From Lineus longissimus (lineage: Eukaryota; Nemertea; Pilidiophora; Heteronemertea; Lineidae): a stretch of 64,000 nucleotides of DNA. The translations under genes were made by a program, and so were the position numbers. This document shows, piece by piece, positions 11,523 through 23,021 of this stretch. Every line of letters starts with the position of its first letter. Positions within the stretch are counted from its first letter, which is position 1. The stretch lies in contig NC_088308.1 in assembly GCF_910592395.1 (NCBI RefSeq), positions 15,703,501-15,767,500 on the forward strand, given 5' to 3'. Below the pieces are notes generated by a model that had not been told where the DNA came from, made no database searches, and worked only from the letters and a program-made list of their open reading frames with translations.

Positions 11523-14306
11523 CTAAATAACTTAAGGTTACTGTGACAGAGACTTTTTGACCATTTGTCCTATCTTTGTTTGTCATTATCTTTAAGTAGA
11601 GACAGCCGAATTTGCCAAATCATGGTTTAGGTGCTTCACGTTGCTATGACAACCAAATATTTTGATTAAACAGCAAATGCATCATAGGATTATATCTTTT
11701 GATAAATGTGACCCATGCATGGAAGAAAAAAAGATTTTCAACGAGTATTAACCCGATATGGGCTGTTTAAAAACCGTCAAAAGTGAAAATTTCAAAAAAG
11801 TCACTTTTTTCCCAAAAAGTTAAGCGAATTTTTTTTTCTCTTCCATGATGTTCTTAAGTAAGGTCTAAAGGTTGTTAAGCCACAGAAAGTTCCCCAGTAT
11901 GTTTTTTTCAAACTTATAAAACGTTAAACCCCAGTGTGCCCTAAATACTGTTCAATTTGAGTTTCAGCTCCCTCTTCGATATATGAAATCATGATTTTCA
12001 ATGCACTTTGTGCACATGTAATTCAAGGTGTGACCCGCTTCACGGGTAATTTGCTTGTGGCACGCATTTATCGTCTGGTACTGCTCTACATGTATCTTTT
12101 CTGAGGAAAATTTGACAGCTACTAAGCCCCGCCGTCCACAAGAGCTACATGTACATGTACAGTGGAGCGTATCGACCCTTCATAACTATTTCGATGGTAC
12201 CCTTTTACGCCTGTCACCAGTTTCCCCCATAATGTTGATATCGTAGATGGCACCAAATGAATTGTGAGTCATGACTATCTTAATCGATCTCGCTAGTCAG
12301 TTAGCTGACACATCAATAAAACCTTTCCGGGAAAAGATGTTAAGATTATTGCAACCTTTCATTGATGAGATCTAAAAATCTATAGCGCCTCTTAGATTGC
12401 ACGTTCACAAAGGTTCTTCCCATGAGAACGTTTTTCAGTTTTGGACCTTGGAATCCACCCTATTACGGCAAAGATATATTCACTGTCGTTGCACCCGAAG
12501 TTTCATTGTCAATGCAGACATTTGTTTTTCAATCTCGCCAGTCTTCTTTTCCAAACACCCTGGCCGCATAAGACCTGGAGTAGATCAAAGAGTTATTACC
12601 TCCATGAGTATATCAAGTCACCATGTTGACCACCACGCTTTTTGCATCTTGTCAAGATATACTCCGCCTACGTTCAAACGGAGTATAAGGACACAATAGG
12701 TTCTAGATATATATGATGGGTTAAGCAACATACTGTTTTCAGTATCAGCGAGTTGTGATACAAAACAAAACACCTCTATATTATACTGGTACACGGTTTG
12801 TACGTTTAATACACTTACAACCCTCTTGCCCTTAGACGTCACCAAAATGTGCCTGTCACGCATTTTGGGACAAAAGCTGTCAAATTTGAGGAAAGAATCT
12901 ACGATTGATTATGACTGTCGTTTTCTGTATTGTTTCCAGTAAGAGAGGTATTTTATCCGTTGCTTGACTCTGCACATGTATGGACGTTGTCTAAAACCTA
13001 AGCAAATACAAAGACGTGAGGATCAAATTAAAAGCCTATGAGATTTATTTTTTCACACCAGGTGACGCCATTTTATTTCCCATATTTGGCATATTTTATG
13101 CCACAGCGTCATTGCATGTAGAATGTACGTAGATCGACATACCTGTGCTTGATGCAGTGGGTGGACAAGGTTACTTTCCTTATCTTCATTAAGCACCTTG
13201 TTCCGAGGTATTTTACGGGGCGTTTGCACCCCGTCGCATGAACTTTCGCGAGCGGGCCTCCCAACACAAAATCCGTTTGATTTACTCTGCATCTTACGAA
13301 AAAAATCAAATAGAAAATTGGATTCAAATATCACCATATCCCCCTTTATATCGACAGATATTCCCATTTGGCAGAGTACCACATCCGGTGGAAATATCGA
13401 CAAGTTTCCCCTTTAACAGCAGACTTCCACTTTAAAAAAAGGTTACTGGCGGTGGCGCCCTCTAATGTGGAAAGATCGACAGATTTTCCTTTAACATGAG
13501 TTGTGAAGAAAAAGCTTCAACCGTCATTGGATTGCCCCACCTGGAAAAAAATTGGCATGTGGGTATGTTGGTATGTGGTATGTGGTATGTGGTTTTAGAT
13601 ACTGCCTTTATGGAGTGTGCGTGCCTGTGCTAAGCGCTTCTACCGGTAAGCAAAACAAAAGCCATTTAGTGCCCTAGGACGATTTTTCCGCAACTCCCCA
13701 AGTTTGTTTAACTTTCATATTTTTTTTGGCCAAACAATGGCCACTGGGTGACCACAATTGAAAGAAAAACACGTACTATTATTTTTCGCAGAACGTTACT
13801 GTTGGACCAAATTAAGGTTACCCGTTGTTTTTCTGGAAAATGGCATCCTTACTGAGATGTTCACATTCTGGGCGCACCACTGGCCTCCTTTGTAGACTAA
13901 TAGGTTTTGAGGGCCAAAGTCATCATCAGCGACATTGGGCATGGGGTGAAGCTAGGTGAGGTAAAGTCTAGCCCCCCTCCCCGCCGTATGCATGATTTTC
14001 TAGCTAATTGTCTAATCATTCCAATTATTACACAGTGGGGCCAAGAAGTGGGGTCATCCAGTGTGAACTCTGGCTAAAGTACCTGGAAACAGGGTACCTA
14101 GTGTTGATTATCTCTGTCAACCTCGCTCGCCTGTTGCCTCTCAGCTTGCACTCACTGAGACATGCGAGACGAAATGGAGATTCCCATAACCTCATTCGTA
14201 TGAATAAATTATGACGCGTGTGCCAAATATGGGAAACAAAATGGCGTCGCCTATCGCCACGACGTAAAGGAAATGCATTGGAAGGTGGCCGTCAAATGCG
14301 ACGTCG
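11523..14306. other. no gene recognised
   Basis: I see no supported gene. The minus-strand frame at 13053-13403 (116 residues) lacks a domain and overlaps other open frames. Short imperfect duplicates with the word 'atcgacaga' occur at 13345-13500. If the pseudogene to the left had further exons on the minus strand they would be here, but I could not identify any. Confidence 0.4.
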
Positions 14307-14500
14307 TGACGTCACGTGAAGAACCTCTATTAGGCCGGCTTGGGCTAATTCATGAGTTTGGCCAGGCCCGCTCAGCTGCTATTTAAATGTGTCCGACTGT
14401 CCGTATCTAGTACCCTTTCGGGCCTGCTTAGACTGAGTCGAAACGAAGGCATTTTCACACAGGGTTTTATCGCAACTACCGTTAGAAAAGTATAAAAGTC
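14307..14500 (+). promoter_or_regulatory. candidate promoter with CRE/E-box and TATA-like boxes
   Basis: A full cyclic-AMP response element palindrome TGACGTCA (14307-14314) overlaps an E-box CACGTG (14313-14318). A TATA-like TATTTAAAT follows at 14380-14388, about 130 bp before the ATG at 14515. A second TATA-like word, TATAAAAG, lies at 14491-14498, close to the ATG. The likeliest reading is transcription from about 14410-14420 driven by the first TATA-like box. The motifs are seen in the sequence; their function is inferred. Confidence 0.45.
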
Positions 14501-14514
14501 ACGTCTTAAACAAA

Positions 14515-14602
14515 ATGAATACCAATTGGTACAACCAAGATTTTATTGGTACACCTGCTTATGCACCCCAGGACATCTCAATGTATGCTCCTCATGCTTT
14601 AG
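14515..14602 (+). CDS. first coding exon of an unrecognised gene
   Basis: An ATG at 14515 opens a frame of 29 codons plus one base that ends at TTTAG|GTAATT, a usable donor. The peptide is rich in Tyr, Asn, Pro and Ala (for example NWYNQDFIGTPAYAP). A promoter-like region lies just upstream. Reading through instead of splicing would stop after 44 residues. The donor phase (1) matches a clear small exon at 17412-17459, where joining keeps the frame open and continues the same Tyr/Asn/Pro-rich composition; an alternative donor at about 14647 would lead to a stop in that exon. I do not recognise the protein. A low-complexity N-terminal region of a regulatory protein is possible, but this is inference. 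Confidence 0.5.
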
Positions 14603-15491
14603 GTAATTCATGTACAGATGAGGACTATAAATCGTACAAATTTAGGTAATTCTTTCTAGCAATACTACTGTACACGAGCAAACATTTCATTAAGAGATTT
14701 TAATTTTCTACTCATATCTACTAATTTTTCCCACTTTTGGCTGTAAAATTCATGATATACAGAAGAATTTGGTAACTATTTTACCAACAATTTTTATGTA
14801 CATGTACATGTATTTGCCAATTTACACTGCAACCTGCGCGACATCGTCATAGTCACCGTGTGGTGGTTTCGCCGACGTCCCCAAATCGCGTTCCCAGCAG
14901 TCACTCTAATATTTTTAATGGTAAGGCTCTAATCGACTGTAGGCTAATCAGATGCTGTCCTGCGACCCCAACACTGACCAAGAACTCGAGATTGCTGTCG
15001 CACTGAGAATGTGAAAAATGTCGGTTTTGTGAGTGTCCACACCTTACATCAACCCGCCGGCTGCTCCCCGAAAGCTCGATTCAGGATTTTTCAGGCATGT
15101 ACGGGATATCAAAGTCTAAAAATTTAACCGGTGTCACCAATTTATATCCAAACTCGTTGATCTAACCATTCATAGTACATAGACAAGAATTTAAACTAGT
15201 TCCTATCTGTTTTAGAATTTAAAAACATTGTTCAGACACTTTTCATGGAGTTTTAAGGTCACCATTCCGCCTATTTCCTGGATGCCTTCGAAAATGCTAT
15301 ACAAAATGGGAGCTTGTCAAGTTTATCATCGCCACCAGCGAGGTGATCAGAACTCAAGGGGTGAAAGGGAGTTCAGACGTTGGTGTTCCGTGTGACTGGT
15401 TATGCGACACGGTCTGAGGTCAGACACATCCATCAATCGTCCACAGACATGTGCCAATAATCAATAAGCCTTGTGTCGAAAGATACACCTC
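14603..15491 (+). other. first part of a candidate intron
   Basis: This lies between the exon ending at 14602 and the one starting at 17412. I see no coding sequence, only AT-rich DNA with ACATGTACATGTA-type words at about 14800. Confidence 0.35.
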
Positions 15492-16010
15492 TTAACCCTT
15501 TCGTTACTGAAGAAGTCCTTGAAATGACCCTCTTTTTGCCTGGTCTGAGATATGAGCGGTCGAATATCGATGTCTTTTTGACCGGTCAAGTTTGGGGCAG
15601 ACTGCTTTTGATGACCAGCTTTCTTTGCTGTCACAGTTCCACTGGTTGTTCGGTTCGGTTCACGCTCAGGCGAATTTGAGATTTAAACGTCGAGGGTGTT
15701 TTTCTGGGGAGGGGCGATGAAAATGGGATCGACTTGTTGTGATTTACACAGTAACCCCAGGTTTACTCCAGGTGTCGAGATCGATAGTGCTGCTAATGAC
15801 CTTCCTTCTGATACATGTCTGGATGTGTTGTGTCATTTGAATGTCGGCTTGTGGCCAACTGAATAAAAAAAGTCGCTACATTCGCGGTTGAAAGAGGGGA
15901 GCAGGGTGTAGTTATACGTTCGTTCCATGCACGCCCAGATGAGCTCGCATTTTGTCTAGTTGTAGGTGTTGATATGAGCTAGACTGTACCTTGGGTGATT
16001 TCAAAGTCAG
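15492..16010. repeat. dispersed repeat, inverted partner of 2394-3132
   Basis: The reverse complement of this segment aligns with 2394-3132. It begins with TTAA (15492-15495) followed by CCCTTTCGTTACTGAA, reminiscent of a piggyBac-type end, though the other end does not show a matching terminus. This copy lacks the 239-bp MITE found in the partner and so shows the uninterrupted form. Confidence 0.55.
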
Positions 16011-16200
16011 TTTTAAGATGTGATTTTATCACCACATTTTACATTAAAACGATTGATTAGACCAAGAATGAAATAATGCTTGGTGTTAATGTAACTCTAG
16101 GTGTTAGTTTAAATCCCGTTTCAAAGTAGGTTTTAAACTAAGAACAGGTGTAATCTCTGGTAAAGCTAACATAAAACTAACATCAAGATAAAAAAAACAA
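15991..16200. repeat. GTGTTA/TAACA-rich repeat related to 47162-47447
   Basis: It begins 'gggtgatttcaaagtca', close to 'gggtgattttaaagta' at 47164, and both continue with many short GTGTTA and TAACA words on either strand. I infer two diverged copies of one element; the ends are not defined well enough for a class. Confidence 0.4.
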
Positions 16201-17411
16201 TATTACTAAGAAACATGTGCTTCTCTAGTCTTTTAAGTGTTTTATTGCTAAGAGATTTTGGGTTTGTTGTGGTTGTTGTTCAACTGTCGTTGTCGTTGTT
16301 TTTGTTGCAAGTACGTCGATCATGATTTTCTAAATGATCACAGGTCACAATTAAGTGTTGACCGCAGGCACCATCATTTTGTCTAGAACTTGAAATCCTG
16401 AAACAATTAGAGCTTCTTTAAAAACGACGTCTGTTCGTGTTTTCCAGAGAACAGTCTCCCATGTTTCAAATGGGCATTCACTTCATTTTGAATAAGTTAT
16501 CGTTGGATTTCAAGTTCTTACCAAAATGGTGGTACCTACGGTCAACCCTGAAGCTTATTTAGAAAGCAACGCTTTTCAAATGTATGCCTGCTAATTAATA
16601 ATCTGCTCTCTCGATCCGTGCATTTTCGAATCGAGAAGTTCTGAAGTGTTGTCGCCCGAATTCACCGCCTTTTGGGGATCCGTACCGACTGGTAATAAAA
16701 CAGATGCCATTGGCCACAGTGGTATCAACCTTCAGCGTTTAAGAAGTGACCTTATGGCAGCGAATCTATAATTCACTAAGAGCAGCATCAAATTTGAATT
16801 AAAATGCTTTAAAAGTTCAGAATTCCGCCCGAGCCAAATTGTTCCATAAACACCTGTGAAAAATAGTTCAACTGAAATTTGTTGACAATTGTGTTTGATA
16901 TATATGTATACTTATCAGTTTCTATCCATCATTATTGGGGGGGGGGGGGGGGGGGGGGGAGTTACACTTCTTCAATATCAGCTTAACAAGTATATACTTG
17001 GTGTTGGGCCATTTGTTTGGCGATGACCACTTCTGAAATCTGCTTTTATGCGTATCAAGAATAAAAACTGAGTGTGGACGCGATACCAGGTGGTGATTTT
17101 CGGCTACGTCACGCTTTTTCCGTCCCCAGGTACGCTACCAGGGACCTACAATGCTTGATATGTACGCCATGTGTTATGAGACCACTCATTTATGAAGACC
17201 TAGGTTTTTTTCTGCCAATCATAGTGTTTTATGTATCATTTATTCATCTGTGAAACAAATGCCTATGTCTCCAGAAAAAAGGGTTTAAATCTACCGTGAA
17301 AGAAATTCCGTATGTAAAAATGTACAGAGAAACTTTCGTACCATGACGAATGTCGTTTAATACGACATTCGTAAAACGTCCAAAGCTCTGTTCACTTTAT
17401 TCCTTTTGTAG
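16201..17411 (+). other. candidate intron; long G-run
   Basis: No coding sequence recognised. The main feature is an uninterrupted run of 23 G at 16937-16959. If the exon pair 14515-14602 and 17412-17459 is right, this lies in their intron. Confidence 0.45.
16937..16959. repeat. 23-base poly-G tract
   Basis: An uninterrupted run of 23 G on the plus strand, the longest homopolymer here. Other G or C runs of at least 12 lie at 2128-2139, 7370-7385, 8246-8260 and 34494-34505. Such tracts can form quadruplexes and are prone to length error in assembly. Confidence 0.9.
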
Positions 17412-17459
17412 GAGTGTTGCCAATGGAATATTATAATAACAGCACTGCTCCATTTCCAG
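17412..17459 (+). CDS. small internal exon, likely second exon of the gene starting at 14515
   Basis: The borders are textbook: a pyrimidine-rich tract and TTTTGTAG immediately before 17412, and TTTCCAG|GTGAGA after 17459. Length is 48 bases, a multiple of three. Joined in phase 1 to the exon ending at 14602 it encodes GVLPMEYYNNSTAPFP, matching the Tyr/Asn/Pro character of the first exon. The next exon must also start in phase 1. The borders are seen in the sequence; the join is inferred. Confidence 0.55.
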
Positions 17460-17635
17460 GTGAGATTCATCATTGTTATGTTATGGAGTATAATGTGTCT
17501 TCAAAAGTAGCATTTTTTATCAAAATGGCTGAAAATCACAAAATGAGGCCTGACAAGCACAAAGATAGGCGGGGAACTGTCCTTTATCATACACCCTATG
17601 TGCACTGATCCAGCAGAAGAGAGATCGGAAAAATA

Positions 17636-19098
17636 AAATGAAATGGCCAGGGGCCATTGTGCCCACCGTATAGATATTTGGTGCTTTGGAATTCATCCAG
17701 GTTAAGAAACATTGTACAGGTATAGTATATAGGTCAAACCAAAGTCGGTATGACATGTTATGTATCGTTGCTTGGAGTAAGTACCATAAGAATATCATCA
17801 AAAACAAGTCACTAATAAATGAGATATTGCACTTTTTACCTATTTTAGTTTTGGCCTCCTGGTGGCAAAGTTGAGTACCAGATCAGATCGAAATTCGGTG
17901 TCCGAGGTTACATGACGTAGGGAGTCATGTGTACCAAATTTCAAGTTCATAGCTTTAGTGGTTAAGAAACGTGCCATAGTTACAATCAAACGACCAATTT
18001 ACGCCTATGTGACCTTGAAAAGCAGGTCAGATCAAAAACTCATATGATATGTGATGTATCCTTGCTAGGAGAACCTACCATAAAAATGTTATTGAAAACG
18101 AATCACTAATAAGCGAGATATCACACTTTCTAGGTTTTCACTTTTGGTCCCCTGGTGACCAAGTCGAGAATCAGACCGGACTGAAATTCAGGGTCAGAAG
18201 TCAGCTGACCTAGGGGGTCCTTTGTACAAAGTCTCAAGTTCATAGCCTTAGGGGTTAACAAACGTGCCACAGTTACGCTCAAATGGCCAATTTACGCCAT
18301 TTGACCTCTGTGACCTTGACAAGTACGTCAAATCAAAAACCCGTGTCATATGTGATGTATCCTTGCTAAGAGTATCTACCATAAAATTTTTACCAAAAAC
18401 TAATTAGTAATTAGCAAGATATGGCACTATTCAAATTTTTGATTTTTGGCCCACTGGTGGCCAAGTTAAGAATCAGACCGGACCGAAAATCAGTGTCACA
18501 GGTTATTTGACCCAGGGGGTCATGTGTACCAAATTTCAAGTTCATAGCTTTAGTGGTTAAGAAACGTGCCATAGTTACAATCAAACGACCAATTCACACC
18601 ATTTGACCTCTGTGACCTTGAAAAGTACGCCACATCGATCTGATTTTTTGTCAACATGTAGAGCTACGTAACAGGTGTCTACATACCAAATTTAAAGACT
18701 ATAGGACGAATAAAGACAAAACGTGCCACTATCGGTGAAATCTTAGAGTTTGACCTCTGTGACCTTGAAAAGACAAATCAAAAACCCGTATGTTATGTGA
18801 TGTATCCTTGCCAGGGGTACCCACCATAAATATTTTGTCAAAAACAAATCAGTAATAAATGAGATATAGCACATTTTAACTTTTCGGTTTTTGCCCCCTG
18901 GTGGCAAAGTCAAGAATCAGACCGGAGCAAAATTCAGTGTCAGGGTACATATGACCTTTAGCATGATGTATACAAAGTTTCAGATTCATAGCACAAGCGG
19001 TTAAGAAACGTGCATACGAAACAGGATACAACGGACGACGACGACGACGACAACGGGAACAGAGCTATCGTATAGACTCCCCTACGGTGAGCCAAAAA
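17636..19098 (+). mobile_element. HINE-like element, family A, near full length
   Basis: It starts 'aaatgaaatggcc', has the 5' arm CCCACCGTATAG, and ends with a GAC-rich linker and CCCCTACGGTGAGCCAAAAA. The core '(T)GACCTCTGTGACCTTGA' recurs at about 18009, 18310, 18612 and 18759, so the repeat unit is about 301 bp with one half unit of about 147 bp. It is non-coding. The plan of matching terminal arms, tandem core, microsatellite-like linker and 3' hairpin is that described for Helentron-associated interspersed elements and oyster 'pearl' elements; assignment is by structure only. Confidence 0.7.
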
Positions 19099-19836
19099 TA
19101 CCCCGAAAAATGCAATTAAACTTCGCCGAAATCAAGGACAGTGTACAAAATACCATTTTTTATAAGATAACAGTAACGTCGTTCTCGCCTCACCTGATAT
19201 CATTGCAGAGTGTATTTTGAGAAAGATTTGCGAAAGATGAACGAAAGAAATATCGCATGGCTGAGAGTGCAGTCCGCCCGTGCAGTAATGATATCCAGGC
19301 TGCACGAGAAAATTTCTCGTTCGGTCAGGACAATACATTGTTGAAATACTTCTCTCTTTTGTAACACTTTCATCGTTGCTATTTCTGACGTCATAAATTT
19401 ATTCCTTGCATGCTTAATTTATTACTGTTTATAACCGATAAATATACATGTACAATTTTAAAGTACAATGTAGTAATAAACATATTTGAATTTGAATTCG
19501 AATTTTCACATCGCCGTCAACTAAAAAATTACGTCATTCTTCGGCTTCACATCACGAGTGTTTTTGGTAAAAAAAATGACAAAAATCGCCTTTTAATCGT
19601 CATTTCTTAGATATTTATGGGGATGTGTGGTATATGATAAATAAAAAACCGACTCAGTGACCGGTCCAGATCAGCACGAGATGATTTTCTACGGCATGAA
19701 AGCTCGAGACCGCATTTTATTAGACCAAAAGAACTTTTCTTTCACACTGATTTCCCACCAGAGACAACATTTTCAGGGCATGGTTAGTGACAAAGAAGCA
19801 TGAGTAATTAGTAGGAGTGACTTTAAGGGGTAAAAA
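19099..19836. other. no gene recognised
   Basis: Nothing supportable; AT-rich with a short tttgaatttgaattcgaatt stretch at about 19486-19505. Confidence 0.4.
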
Positions 19837-19979
19837 CCAGGGCGAGGTTGTTCAAAACAACGTCAGCATTAATGGAATATTTTAATGGGATTAACTGAAA
19901 TTGATAACGTCCTTAAGAATAATTAACGTGACCGTTAGCGATAACGTGACTTTCGTACTTTTGAACAACCGGGCCCAGA
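19837..19979. mobile_element. short MITE with GGTTGTTCAAAA inverted ends
   Basis: About 143 bp. The left end CAGGGCGAGGTTGTTCAAAA and the reverse complement of the right end (TTTTGAACAACCGGGCCCAG) agree at most positions. The inside is AT-rich with several 'taacgtga/gttagc' words. It is non-coding. I could not define a target duplication, so the superfamily is open. Confidence 0.6.
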
Positions 19980-21486
19980 TTGGGGTCAAACAGACCCCAG
20001 GAGTGGAGAATGTTGTCTAGTTGACTAGTCTAATTGAAGTAATGAAATCAAATGGGTTGTGACACAAATTAAGTACGCAAATATTTCTTTGGAAAAGGAG
20101 AAAGACAATAACCCATGCCTTTTCGAAAAAATGCAACTGGGCTCAAACAGACCCTAGATGCCCTTAAAAGCAAGGTTTCAGTTTCACCGCCAAAAACTCC
20201 AATGTTGTTGGATGAAACGTGACTAGAGTGATTGCTGATAGTATTACATGTAAATTCGTGAATGATAACCTAGATGGTCAATCAAGCTCGACGATTGGTT
20301 AATTTTTTATTCAATCAATTGGACTGGTTCTTTCAGTTCATTTTTAGCACGGCGCTCATCGGAGATGAGTTTGTTGATGTTGGCTTGGCAACATGAAATT
20401 GCACACAGGCGTGCAATTCGCAGGGAAAGGGTTTTCCGTGATCGCCACTATCCACAAGACTTCTAAAACGACTAATTATATCAGCGATATCGGTTTGATC
20501 TTGTGAGGGATGACCACGAATCGGAAACTAGGAGGAATTACGCGCTGCCTCCTGAGTTAAAACTGCTTGCGACTCTCCGGTTTACAATGTTTACCCTTGC
20601 GGATCATTCCAACAGCAGGTGATACTGTCAACATTTCCAAACCAACCACGAGTCGAGTAATTGCGTAGGTAACAACCTAACTGAACCAAATTTCTGAAAC
20701 AAGATGACACTCCTCAATTATCTGTTTTTATTATCATATTCTTTGATTTCAAGGTTTTATCAGTGTGGTCAATCGAATGCCTACAGTACTTGGATTCTAG
20801 GACCTTCGTTTCATGAGTGGAGATAATATGAGACGTTGGGAAGGGGATGAGGTCATCCTTAGGGGTATCCATTGCAGCCTTAGCTTATGACGCCATTTTT
20901 GAACCCTAACATCCCCGGGCAACGATGATACAATTTTGTACAGAAAAATGATTTGTAATTTGCACTATTGAATAGCCACGATCAATGAATAATGATATAA
21001 TTTATAGGCAGAAATCAACAAGAAATGTGACACGGCTACCTGATGCGTCGTTTGAAGAAAGATAAGTGTTACACTCAAACTTAAGCGGTCAACCTGGCTA
21101 AGTGGGGCGCTGAGTAGTTTTATGAATCCCATTTTAGGTGGGGAACTTTGGGAAGTTGACCACTTAGGGTTTTATAGCACTTAAAGGCCATATTTCTAGG
21201 TTTTTTGCCATTTTCTGCTGTCAAGACGATTTCAAAAGTGTACCTAACACTTTATACAATACAGAAAACTAAATGCAATTAGCTCCATCCATTTTGAAGA
21301 TATAGCCAATTATGTGTTTGACAACTTGATTACCTAATCAGGCTAGCAACTGGCTTGTTAGAGCCAGGCGGCGGGTTCAGCAAAAGTTGTGATGTAGATC
21401 AGGTTATCTGTACATGTCATGCAATCATAAAAGTAGGAGGGCCTTAATTAATTATGCACACCTGGAAGTAATGTGTTTCATTCACT
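19980..21486. other. no gene recognised
   Basis: No convincing exon or element. Two short related words ('caaacagaccc') occur at about 19988 and 20145. Confidence 0.4.
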
Positions 21487-21792
21487 ATGGTGTATTGTGT
21501 GGCTCCGAATTGTGTCAAGGATAGCACAAAGAACAATCGAATGACGGATGGGACCCATTTTTATAAATTTCCAAAGCCAGTTGAACGAGAGAGGAGGAAG
21601 CTGTGGATTCGGAAGTGCAAACGTTTGGAGTGTTGGAAGCCTGGGCCTTCGGCCAAACTTTGCAGTGATCACTTTATCGATACGGATTATCACATGAAGC
21701 CGGATATCTGCATCCAACTGAATATTAAATGCCACTTGTTAAAAACAGCTGTTCCAACCATGTCAATTGCATTTAATGCCCGAGGCTGCTGA
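21487..21792 (+). CDS. THAP-domain protein, single complete THAP domain
   Basis: An ATG-initiated frame of 101 codons ends at TGA. It has every hallmark of a THAP domain (C2CH zinc-dependent DNA-binding module, about 90 residues): Cys4 and Cys9, the FPK turn at 28-30, Trp40, Cys59-x2-His62-Phe63, and the closing AVPT box at 88-91. The domain fills nearly the whole frame, so the product would be a DNA-binding module with no visible effector part. It may be a truncated host gene, a remnant of a P-element-like transposase, or a first exon whose splice donor I cannot see. Family assignment is strong; completeness of the gene is uncertain. Confidence 0.72.
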   Translation: MVYCVAPNCVKDSTKNNRMTDGTHFYKFPKPVERERRKLWIRKCKRLECWKPGPSAKLCSDHFIDTDYHMKPDICIQLNIKCHLLKTAVPTMSIAFNARGC

Positions 21793-22608
21793 GGTCGGTT
21801 GTTATACATAATGTGTAGGCCCTATTGGGGCCTGTGATACCGCATAGTGTCTTCTTGTGTTCCAGCCATAGCAAGGTGACAGCGACACAGGTCAGTGTCA
21901 GTGACAGCCACTGTCAATGACAGATTATTGTCATCTGACATCTAGGCCTATCTAACGTTGCACGGCATTATATCGTCACGTCAAGATGATTGTGCATAAT
22001 ACCGTCACTTTTCAATAGTAGTTCAGCGTCATGACATAACTGGCGATACAACACAGACGAGGCGAAACAATATTGTGCAACATTAGTCTGTTCAAAAATC
22101 ATACATGTTATGCATCTGCAACCGTCTATCAATGTCTTCTTTGCTATATCGGCAGGTCTGCCATGCAAATTGATTAACCACAAATTCTAATCACTTTCGT
22201 CCGAATGATCACTCTCATTATGATCTCGTGATATTAATGGCTCGAACATGTACGGCTCAACGTTTAAATATCCTTCTGTATCGACCAAAACATCCTCAAA
22301 TTCACTGCTCTCACTCTCTGAACTGTATGCGGAAGCCATCTTGCTTTGTTCTGACTGGCCTGATCTACGTCATCAAAAAATCCCTAGCGGCCACATGTGG
22401 AACTAATCTAAAGTTGTGTGTGGTGGGAAATTCAAATACATGTAGTTTAAAATTGAAAATTGAAATAACTAAATAATGACTTTATTATTAGAATTGTTTT
22501 AATGTCTGGGATCTTGTTTTTTTAACCCTCAACATATTTCATGAGTATCAAGCATGTTTTCAAACCTTGATATATGGCCTTTAAGTTAAGAACTTTTATG
22601 AATATGGG
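21793..22608. other. no gene recognised
   Basis: A small perfect hairpin (TGACAG-cca-CTGTCA) lies at about 21902-21916 within a TGACA-rich patch. No other feature is supported. Confidence 0.4.
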
Positions 22609-22786
22609 CCCTGGTCGCCAAGTCGCCAAGTCGACCTGGTGGGTCCTGTGTACATAGTTTCAAGTTCAGAGCTCTAGCGGTTAAGAAACGTGCCACTGTT
22701 TTTATAGCAGGATACAGACAACGACGACGACGGACGACGGACACAGCGGTGTTGTATAGACTCCCCTACGGTGAGCCAAAAAAACG
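22609..22786 (+). mobile_element. HINE-like element, family A, 3' fragment
   Basis: Only the last monomer part, the linker (cgacgacgacggacgacgg) and the 3' end CCCCTACGGTGAGCCAAAAA remain. The 5' portion is missing, so this copy is truncated. Confidence 0.65.
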
Positions 22787-22907
22787 GATAATAAAACAAG
22801 AGTATTTTTCAGTCTTGCGTGTAACGTATGAGTCGTCGTTCACACAGCGTTTTCGTTTAGGTTTTCTTCATTCATAAAATGAGACATATTCCATGTTTTG
22901 TATTCAG

Positions 22908-23021
22908 TTGATGTTATATTTTCCTCTTGTGGTGAATGGCCCATCCGTGTTAAAAGGCATGCTTCCATTGATAAGACTGGACATTTCGCAGGCGATCGGT
23001 TAAGTGATCGACTACCGTTAG
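22908..23021 (+). CDS. possible third exon of the gene starting at 14515
   Basis: A 114-base segment (38 codons) lies between TTTTGTATTCAG and CCGTTAG|GTAATC. It is open in phase 1, the phase required after the exon ending at 17459, and leaves in phase 1 with a donor similar to that of the first exon (TTTAG|GTAATT). Translation includes SSCGEWPIRVKRHASIDK. No domain is recognised. Two intervening THAP and HINE features lie in the would-be intron. The phase and length agreement is suggestive only; it could be chance. Confidence 0.28.
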
